From: Arenibacter certesii DSM 19833
Lineage (GTDB): Bacteria; Bacteroidota; Bacteroidia; Flavobacteriales; Flavobacteriaceae
Length of the DNA: 64,000 bases
Direction: 5' to 3'
Assembly (NCBI RefSeq): GCF_000429545.1
Contig: NZ_AUCB01000006.1
Coordinates: 62,001 to 126,000 of the forward strand
A program made the position numbers and the translations under genes. Below the pieces are notes generated by a model, which saw only the letters and a program-made list of their open reading frames with translations, was not told where the DNA came from and did not search any database. This document shows positions 58,891 through 64,000 of the stretch, piece by piece. The stretch's first letter is position 1. Each line of letters begins with the position of its first letter.

Positions 58891-59358
58891 ATGAAAGAAT
58901 GGAATTTTAAGGTAAAAAGTAATCCTAGAGAGATTAGTGCGAAATTAGAAGACGCACTTGGACCTGCTAACGGATTTGTATTTAATATGGATGAGAGCAT
59001 AAATAATTCAATAACATTTAAAATTCGGAAACGGATTCTCTATGCTTGGTATTTGATATTTAGTAATAATATGATCGTTAAGGGAAAATTATTAAAAACT
59101 GATATTGAAAATGTGACAGACGTAAAAATTTCATTTACTCAGCACTTTTTAATGGTATTGGTAGTGTTTACAAACATAATATTTGGTTTAGGCCTTTTAA
59201 TTGCAATGATTTCAGGAATAATTAACAACACCTCTATCTACGCAATTAGCGGAATATTCTTAATATTTGGAATTTCTTTATGGTTTATTATTAAGAACAG
59301 GTTCGACAGAAAGGCTCAAGAATATCAAGAATTAATTTCTGGAGTCTTAGAGTTATAA
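58891..59358 (+). CDS. Cassette 1: membrane protein of unknown function
   Basis: A 155-residue protein with two membrane helices (~89-111 and ~117-135) and an N-terminal soluble part (~1-85) with a PH-like strand pattern (SITFKIRKRILYAWYLIF; NNMIVKGKLLKTDIENV). I do not recognise the family. It is the only gene of the first cassette: the unit boundary is 24 bp upstream and the attC-like stem begins 8 bp after its stop. Confidence 0.65.
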   Translation: MKEWNFKVKSNPREISAKLEDALGPANGFVFNMDESINNSITFKIRKRILYAWYLIFSNNMIVKGKLLKTDIENVTDVKISFTQHFLMVLVVFTNIIFGLGLLIAMISGIINNTSIYAISGIFLIFGISLWFIIKNRFDRKAQEYQELISGVLEL

Positions 59359-59365
59359 AAAACGA

Positions 59366-59499
59366 TTGGTAACAACGGCTAAAGTTCATTGCTTGCGGCT
59401 TTCCTAAACGGAAATCGCGCGCAAAAAGTTAACTTTGAGTTCGGCTGGATTGTCCTGCGGACGAATCACAGTAACGAACTTTAGCCGAACCGTTACCAA
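59366..59499. repeat. attC-like stem-loop A (between cassettes 1 and 2)
   Basis: A large inverted structure with outer arms TTGGTAAC (59366-59373) and GTTACCAA (59492-59499), and inner arms CGGCTAAAGTTC (59376-59387) and GAACTTTAGCCG (59476-59487), a 12-bp perfect stem. A variable centre of 88 nt lies between. The AAC...GTT ends, unpaired spacers and long variable loop match the plan of integron attC sites. Confidence 0.7.
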
Positions 59500-59523
59500 C
59501 AAGCTAAAAAAAACGAACACAAA

Positions 59524-60003
59524 ATGAAAATCGAGTTTAAAGAAGAACAAAAATTTACTCAATGGTGGCTTTGGCTGATTTTAATCGGAATTGGAATTTT
59601 ACCTATTTTCGGAATTTACAAGCAATTAATTCTCGGAGAAAAATTTGGAGATAAACCAATGTCCGACTTCGGACTTATAATTTTCTGTGTGCTTATTTTT
59701 GGTTTAATAGCTATGTTTTGGTTTATGCGACTGAAAACTGAAATAGACCAGAATGAAATACGAATGAACTTCTTCCCTTTCGTTAAAAAGCAAGTAAATT
59801 GGAAAGAAATAAAAAACGCTAAAATCGTGAATTATGGATTTGTTGGAGGTTGGGGAATCCGACTTTGGACAAAATATGGAACTGTATATAATACGAAAGG
59901 AAACAAAGGTTTGGCAATTGAGCTTCAGAATGGAAAAAAATTTCTAATCGGAACTCAAAAAGAAACAGAATTGAATAAAATATTAGAAAAAGCCAGTTGG
60001 TAA
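59524..60003 (+). CDS. Cassette 2: PH-like membrane protein of unknown function
   Basis: A 159-residue protein with two membrane helices (~15-33 and ~49-68) followed by a soluble bacterial-PH-like domain (~72-157: LKTEIDQNEIRMNFFPF, VNWKEIKNAKIVNYG, GLAIELQNGKKFLIGTQK). Its last codons and stop, TTG-GTAA, lie inside the attC-like arm TTGGTAAC, so the recombination site supplies the stop codon. Cassette ORFs of this kind are usually of unknown function. Confidence 0.7.
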   Translation: MKIEFKEEQKFTQWWLWLILIGIGILPIFGIYKQLILGEKFGDKPMSDFGLIIFCVLIFGLIAMFWFMRLKTEIDQNEIRMNFFPFVKKQVNWKEIKNAKIVNYGFVGGWGIRLWTKYGTVYNTKGNKGLAIELQNGKKFLIGTQKETELNKILEKASW

Positions 60004-60133
60004 CACCGTATAAAAATAATTGCGGTTTACTGATTAATCAAAGGTCGTTGCGTGTTTGTAACGTCTGAATTTCCTTCGGAAATTCCTCGCATACAAACCC
60101 GCAACTATCCTTATACATAAACGTTGTGCATAA
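59997..60133. repeat. attC-like stem-loop B (between cassettes 2 and 3)
   Basis: Arms GTATAA (60008-60013) and TTATAC (60111-60116), TTGCGGTTT (60020-60028) and AAACCCGCAA (60095-60104, one bulged C), with a central perfect hairpin GAATTTCC-TTC-GGAAATTC (60067-60085). The boundary TTGTGCAT (60124) starts the next cassette. The overall plan matches element A while the sequence is different, as expected for attC sites. Confidence 0.7.
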
Positions 60134-60145
60134 TTTGACCAAAAT

Positions 60146-60646
60146 ATGAAAATACTTAATTTATTAATATTTTTTATCTTTTCAATTACTTATTCCCAAA
60201 CAGCAGAATACGGAAAATTGACCGATAAATCAGAATACGAAATTTATCTAACGAAAACTGGAGATACATTAAAAGTAGGAGATACTTTGACAATTGGAAT
60301 TCCTACATCTGATTTAGGATTTACATACATTTCTCAAGGTGGCCAGAGAGTATCAAATACTTTATCTGACAAAAAAGTAATCGTTGACAAACTAAAAACA
60401 TACGGAACTAAAAAAAGCGGATATAAAATGTATGCGCATTTTAAAGGATATGGACTAATTCCTGTCTTAATTGATTACGACACAGCTCTGGAACTTGGCG
60501 AAATTAAAAATCCTAAAATAAAGCTTAATAAAGAACAAGCTATTTCAAAATTAAAAGAAGCGAAAGAATTATTGGATTTAGGAGTAATAACACAAGCAGA
60601 TTATGACAAATTAAAATCTGAATTAACACCATTAATCCTGAAATAA
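60146..60646 (+). CDS. Cassette 3: exported protein with C-terminal SHOCT-like domain
   Basis: A 166-residue protein with a signal peptide (~1-18, ending TYSQ), a beta-rich middle (~20-125, including LKVGDTLTIGIPTSDLGFTY) and a C-terminal short helical SHOCT-like domain (~132-165: AISKLKEAKELLDLGVITQ, DYDKLKSEL). SHOCT modules often mediate oligomerisation. It starts 22 bp after the unit boundary and its attC-like arm begins 6 bp after its stop. Confidence 0.7.
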   Translation: MKILNLLIFFIFSITYSQTAEYGKLTDKSEYEIYLTKTGDTLKVGDTLTIGIPTSDLGFTYISQGGQRVSNTLSDKKVIVDKLKTYGTKKSGYKMYAHFKGYGLIPVLIDYDTALELGEIKNPKIKLNKEQAISKLKEAKELLDLGVITQADYDKLKSELTPLILK

Positions 60647-60651
60647 AAACT

Positions 60652-60711
60652 ATGCACAATAACTAAGTCTTCGTGTGGTCGGTACGGCCAAACATGAAGA
60701 CCTTGTTGACT
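60652..60711. repeat. attC-like stem-loop C (end of cassette 3)
   Basis: A shorter site of about 60 nt: ATGCACAA (60652-60659), then AATAAC, a stem GTCTTC/GAAGAC (60667-60672 and 60695-60700), and the right end GTTGACT (60705-60711), which is close to the R' consensus GTTRRRY. The sequence after it is the start of the IS91-type element. Confidence 0.6.
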
Positions 60712-60921
60712 GAACCGGGTCCGGTTGCGCCTTACTATGGGGATTGCTATGGTTTAAATGAGTTTTATAGATGAACATCGAAGTCCTGTCGGGGCCATAA
60801 AGTTATTAAAAATCACTTTCCCTTGTCCGCTCAGGTTTCTTTATGATATTTCTGCACCCTTTTCCCTGTCTAGGACGATCTTATCTTGCCTGTTATCTTG
60901 ATCTTGGCCATGGGCATCCCC

Positions 60922-62061
60922 TTACGCTTTTTGGGGCGTTGTACTGGAGCCATTTTTTTTCAATTTGTCGGACCATGCTTTGGGCGGGCCACGGCTATCG
61001 AATACCGCTATGGTCACCATAATCCCGATCAGGCAGTAAGGACATCGACGATGTTTCAAGGGCGGTCGTTCATGGTTCACTGGTCTGCCCAGGACCTGTT
61101 GCAGTAGAGGGAGCAACTCCCTTTTCTTGGAACTGCTCAGGATTCCATAATGGCGTATGCGCACGAATCCCTTGGGCAGGATGTGCAGGGAAAACCTGCG
61201 TATGAATTCGGCATCGGTTAATCGCAGTAAGGATTTCCTTCCCCCATGCCGGTAATCCTTGACGGTAAAAGTGACGTTATTATTATCTAGGCTCTTTATA
61301 CGGTGGTTACTGATGGCAATCTTGTGGGTATAGCGGCCAAGATATTCTACTACTTGTTCTGGACCTAAAAATGGACGTTTGCAATAAATTACCCAATTGT
61401 GCTTGAACAGGTTTTCGTAGAAGGCCGTGGGTTGTGGTGGAAATTCCTTGCGTAGGGATGCTACAAAACGAGCTCTAAAAACCTTGCTCATTGCCTTTAC
61501 AGGAAACAAATACTTTCCTTTGTTCCTAGCGGATTTCCATTTGCCAGACATTGTGATACCACCTCCAGGTACAATGCAGTGTAAGTGTGGGTGTAAAGAC
61601 AGGTTCTGGCCCCAGGTGTGCAGGATAGCAATCATTCCAGGATGGGCTCCCAAGAACTTGGGATTGGATGAAAAGCCTTTGATCACCTGCCAGGCTGTCC
61701 CGAACAGCAGATTATAAATGGCTTTGGGATTATGGAGGCATATCCTGTTAAGTTCCGATGGGAGGGTGAAGACCACATGGAAATAGGTCACGTTCAACAG
61801 TTCCGCTTCCCTTGCCCTGATCCATTCCTCTCTTTTATGCCCCTGGCACTTGGGACAATGGCGGTTCCGACAACTATTGTAACTAAGGTGGAGCCTATGG
61901 CAGGAAGAATTGTTACAGCGGTCAATATGGCCTCCCAGGGAAGCAGTGCGGCATTTGCGCAAGGCGTGCAGGGTTCTTAGTTGCCAACTATTGGCACAAA
62001 TGCCGGCGAGCTGTTCCCTGTTGCCTTCCAATACCTGTGCCACCTCGTAAACAGGTTTCAC
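60922..62061 (-). CDS. IS91-family transposase (HUH Y2-type rolling-circle)
   Basis: A 379-residue rolling-circle transposase. An N-terminal zinc-binding region (~38-75: GGHIDRCNNSSCHRLHLSY, CRNRHCPKCQGHKREEW) is followed by the Y2-transposase domain with the HUH motif in HPHLHCIVPGGG (~157-168) and the tyrosine region VVEYLGRYTHKIAISNHR (~238-255). A C-terminal zinc-type cluster RRCPYC (~340) follows. It starts at GTG 62061, two bases after the integrase stop, so the two are translationally coupled. All key residues seem intact. Confidence 0.93.
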   Translation of the reverse strand: MKPVYEVAQVLEGNREQLAGICANSWQLRTLHALRKCRTASLGGHIDRCNNSSCHRLHLSYNSCRNRHCPKCQGHKREEWIRAREAELLNVTYFHVVFTLPSELNRICLHNPKAIYNLLFGTAWQVIKGFSSNPKFLGAHPGMIAILHTWGQNLSLHPHLHCIVPGGGITMSGKWKSARNKGKYLFPVKAMSKVFRARFVASLRKEFPPQPTAFYENLFKHNWVIYCKRPFLGPEQVVEYLGRYTHKIAISNHRIKSLDNNNVTFTVKDYRHGGRKSLLRLTDAEFIRRFSLHILPKGFVRIRHYGILSSSKKRELLPLLQQVLGRPVNHERPPLKHRRCPYCLIGIMVTIAVFDSRGPPKAWSDKLKKNGSSTTPQKA

Positions 62062-62063
62062 GG

Positions 62064-62964
62064 CTACCTCTTATAAAGCCGATCCAGTGGACTGAACGGC
62101 TTTTGTCTACCCAGTTGTGCCACATGAAGGTAGGTAAGCGTTGTTTGTATATGTGCGTGTCCCAGCAAGTCTTTGACACTGATGATGTCCAACCCCATCT
62201 CCAAAAGATGCGTGGCATAACTGTGCCGAAGGATATGGGGAGTGATCCCTTTCTGTATCCCGCTATGTTTGCGAGCTTCCCGAACGATCCATTGCACGCC
62301 CATTGTCGATAACTGGGACGGATTGCCTTTCCTGTCGTAGCCATTAAAGCACCAGTTGGCAGGATGTTCTGCGGCAATGTATTTTTTTAGGCCACGAATC
62401 TGCATCTGGGATAATGGAACATAGCGGTCTTTTCTGCCTTTTCCCTGACGGATGTGGAGCATCCTACGATCAAAATCAAGGTCATTTAGTTGTAGGTTGC
62501 AAAGTTCAAAGTTACGAAGACCACAACCGTAGAGCATGGCCAGAACCAAACGGTGCTTCAGCAGTCTAGGGGCCTTGAGGAGCTGCCTTACCTCGTTGTG
62601 GCTCAATACTACCGGAAGCTTTTTTGGTTGTTCTATCGAAGGCAGCACCACACGCATCTCCTTCATTCCGGCAATGCGATAAGCATAGCGAAGCCCATAG
62701 ACCGTATGCTTGAAAAAACTATCGGATGGGGTCTTGCGCTGGGATTTCAAAACGTGCAGGTAGTCCAAGACCTGCTCCTGGTCAAGAACCAGCGGACTAC
62801 AGTTAAAATGAAGGGATATATGCGCTAGGCAACGCGCATAATTGGTAAGGGTACTTTGGCTTTTACCGGAAAGCTCGATAGATCGTCTTAACTTACGGTA
62901 CAGTTCATTAAATTCTGGAATGGAATTACAGGCCCTATCTATGAGGGTACTACTTTTTTTTCAT
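62064..62964 (-). pseudogene. Integrase of the IS91-type element, frameshifted at an A8 run next to the start
   Basis: A tyrosine recombinase of ~299 codons if one A is skipped. The catalytic part shows RNFELCNL with the first arginine, KGRKDRYVPL, HILRHSYATHL, LLGHAHIQTT and the nucleophile tyrosine in LTYLHVA. A SAM-like N-terminal part (ELSGKSQSTLTNYARCL) extends upstream of the first usable start, TTG at 62768, with the frame open but without ATG back to a TGA. The only nearby ATG (62964) is followed by eight A (T-run 62954-62961): with seven it would enter this frame as MKKSSTLIDRA. So the gene is either frameshifted, started by slippage on A8, or begins at TTG without the N-domain. Confidence 0.72.
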
Positions 62965-63169
62965 AACTTACAATGAATTAATTAGACAATACCTAAAGGT
63001 AGTGAACAGCAGGGGAAATCTTGCTTGAAGCTACCTTTAGGTTTAGTTCAACAGAACCTATGAAGTAATGCAGGGTCTGGTGTTCAATTCCAGGTTTTGT
63101 CTATATTTATAATGTCGCCAAATCAAACTGATTAGGCATTTGAAAATTAAAAAATAAACGCAAACAAAT

Positions 63170-63243
63170 TGCTTTGGCTTAGTGCGAGCAGGAATAGACA
63201 ATGTATCTCTGCTCCCGCATTACTCATAGCTTGGGCGTTGGCA
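63170..63243. repeat. attC-like hairpin D before a fourth cassette gene
   Basis: Arms AGTGCG-AGCAG (63181-63191) and CTGCT-CC-CGCATT (63209-63221) with an extra two-base bulge and a 17-nt loop. After a further GCT/AGC pair comes the boundary GCGTTGGCAGC (63235-63245), which resembles the G|TT crossover of the other sites. The next gene begins 19 bp later, the same layout as in the three cassettes on the other side of the IS. Confidence 0.5.
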
Positions 63244-63261
63244 GCAAGTTGAAAAACTAAA

Positions 63262-64000
63262 GTGGAAGAAAATAAAAAAATAGCTGATTTACCATCTTAT
63301 GCAAAACCTCGGAAAGAAATTCAGGGAGCATATGCAATTGGCAAAATCATCAAATTCTTTTCCTTTTTTGGTTTAAAGAATGAAAGTCTAAATGAAGCTT
63401 TTTCTAAAATCCCTGATTTAAAAAGAGAAATAGAACATTTATCAACAATACCAGATAAATTCAATAATCATTTTGCAAATCTTGGCTGGATTGCTCACGA
63501 ATCTATGAATTCTCCATTAATGGAAAAAGCGGTTGAATTAGCCGATAATGGCGAAACTCAAAAAGCTGAAGACATACTTTCCGACCATTTTACTTCAACA
63601 CAAATCAATTGGTTACAACACAGGTTTAAAGTATTACCAGAATTTTCAATTAGATTTGATCTAATCAAAAAAGCATATGAAGATACTTTGGAAGGAAGAT
63701 TTTATTCGTGTGTGCCAATTATACTACTGGTAATAGATGGAGTTGTTAATGATATTAGTAAAAGTAAAGGCTTTTTTACAGAAAACACAGATTTGACAGC
63801 TTGGGATAGTATTGCTGCACATAGTAGTGGATTGACAGCTATAAGGGATATTTTCAATACAACAAGAAAAAGAACTAATACGGACGAAATATTTCTACCT
63901 TATAGAAACGGTATTTTACACGGTCGAGATTTAAAATTTGACAACAAGTATGTAACAGGCAAATGTTGGTCAACACTTTTTGCTATAAACGACTGGGCAA
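63262..64000 (+). CDS. Partial HEPN-type protein, cassette-borne (3' end outside window)
   Basis: An open frame of 246 codons reaches the window edge. I use the GTG at 63262, as no ATG lies upstream in frame near the cassette boundary. The sequence is helical and soluble, with a hydrophobic helix FYSCVPIILLVIDGVVNDI (~153-171) and, near 216, YRNGILHGRDLKF, which contains RNxxxH, the catalytic motif of HEPN ribonucleases found in toxins and abortive-infection proteins. The family is inferred from that motif and fold only. It lies 19 bp after attC-like site D, so it is probably another cassette gene. Confidence 0.6.
   Translation, partial: MEENKKIADLPSYAKPRKEIQGAYAIGKIIKFFSFFGLKNESLNEAFSKIPDLKREIEHLSTIPDKFNNHFANLGWIAHESMNSPLMEKAVELADNGETQKAEDILSDHFTSTQINWLQHRFKVLPEFSIRFDLIKKAYEDTLEGRFYSCVPIILLVIDGVVNDISKSKGFFTENTDLTAWDSIAAHSSGLTAIRDIFNTTRKRTNTDEIFLPYRNGILHGRDLKFDNKYVTGKCWSTLFAINDWA

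Larger units (their letters stand above)
58867..60705 (+). mobile_element. Integron-like array of three single-gene cassettes
   Basis: Three one-gene units follow each other, all on the plus strand, separated by large imperfect stem-loops. Each unit starts with a few bases after CG|TT and ends with their complement: unit 1 TTGCCAA (58867) with TTGGTAA (59366), one G-T mismatch; unit 2 TTACCAA (59493) with TTGGTAA (59997), perfect; unit 3 TTGTGCAT (60124) with ATGCACAA (60652), perfect. This is how integron cassettes look: the first bases of a cassette and the R'' arm of its own attC form one site in the circular form. IntI is not in view, and the R-box sequences do not match the classical RYYYAAC/GTTRRRY fully. 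Confidence 0.65.
60713..63042 (-). mobile_element. IS91-type insertion element (boundaries approximate)
   Basis: This stretch holds a Y2-type transposase and an upstream integrase, the pair typical of Bacteroidota IS91-family elements, and is visibly richer in G+C than its surroundings. One edge has a perfect palindrome AACCGG-GT-CCGGTT (60713-60726) directly after GAAC-type sequence, a known IS91 target tetranucleotide. The other has a 12-bp inverted repeat ACCTAAAGGTAG/CTACCTTTAGGT (62991-63002 and 63031-63042). IS91 elements have no terminal inverted repeats, so the exact ends are uncertain. It sits inside the cassette array. Confidence 0.65.

Noticed and set aside
58842-60711. CRISPR array
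   Set aside because: The repeats between the genes are long, differ in sequence and enclose genes; there are no short uniform repeats with equal spacers.
61427-61980. Plus-strand frames inside the IS91 transposase
   Set aside because: The minus-strand frame has the zinc-finger and HUH motifs; the plus-strand frames are G+C-driven shadows.
63080-63110. tRNA T-arm-like sequence (CTGG, TTCAATT, CCAG)
   Set aside because: Only one arm is present; no acceptor, D or anticodon arm could be found around it. It could be the remnant of a tRNA attachment site, but there is no support.

Overview
The window looks like the chromosome of a marine-type member of the Flavobacteriaceae (Bacteroidota). The evidence is two SusC/SusD pairs, many secreted lipoproteins, a Y_Y_Y/LuxR-type sensor-regulator, gliding-type SprB repeats, an AT-rich genome without obvious Shine-Dalgarno sequences, and one TAnnTTTG-type promoter element ahead of a susC. 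No rRNA or tRNA gene was recognised. All family names come from reading motifs by eye; no database search was possible.

Left end (1-4.1 kb): a trimethylamine-monooxygenase-like flavoprotein cut by the window edge, a small rhodanese, a heavy-metal-associated (HMA) domain protein with no normal start codon, and upp. A hairpin-rich non-coding stretch lies at about 2.56-2.8 kb.

4.1-20.4 kb: a carbohydrate locus, almost all on the minus strand. Read in the direction of transcription it holds a sodium:solute symporter, two tiny membrane proteins, a GH2 enzyme with exo-beta-glucosaminidase features, an AHBA-synthase-like aminotransferase, a purple-acid-phosphatase-like lipoprotein, a Gfo/Idh/MocA dehydrogenase, a HAD phosphatase and a SusC/SusD pair. 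A second Gfo/Idh/MocA gene diverges on the plus strand. Dehydrogenase, aminotransferase and HAD phosphatase are the three activities of the known kanosamine routes (RifL/RifK/RifM and NtdC/NtdA/NtdB), so this may be a 3-amino-sugar module inside a polysaccharide utilisation locus (PUL).

20.6-39.6 kb: a second minus-strand PUL, probably for beta-1,2-glucan. It has a membrane sensor-regulator, SusC/SusD, a LamG surface glycan-binding lipoprotein, two GH144-type endo-beta-1,2-glucanase homologues, an esterase, a GH43-like enzyme, a GH3 beta-glucosidase and a sulfatase broken by one in-frame TAA.

39.7-57.0 kb: mostly housekeeping and envelope genes: two amino-acid transporters (one with an unusual SprB plus lipoyl-like N-terminus), HdeD/DUF308, a patatin-like phospholipase with a C-terminal barrel, a lipoprotein gene interrupted by TAA, a large unknown lipoprotein, a geranylgeranyl-reductase-like flavoprotein, a multi-barrel outer-membrane protein with an OmpA partner, and two unknown lipoproteins.

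57.1-64 kb: an accessory island. A tyrosine recombinase preceded by three phased 11-bp repeats is followed by three single-gene units. Each is bounded by short ends that complement each other, with large stem-loops between units, like an integron cassette array with attC-like sites but no IntI in view. An IS91-type element (transposase plus integrase with a frameshifted start) interrupts the array. Another attC-like hairpin then precedes a partial gene with a HEPN-type RNxxxH motif. This cassette array is the strongest candidate here for an undescribed system.
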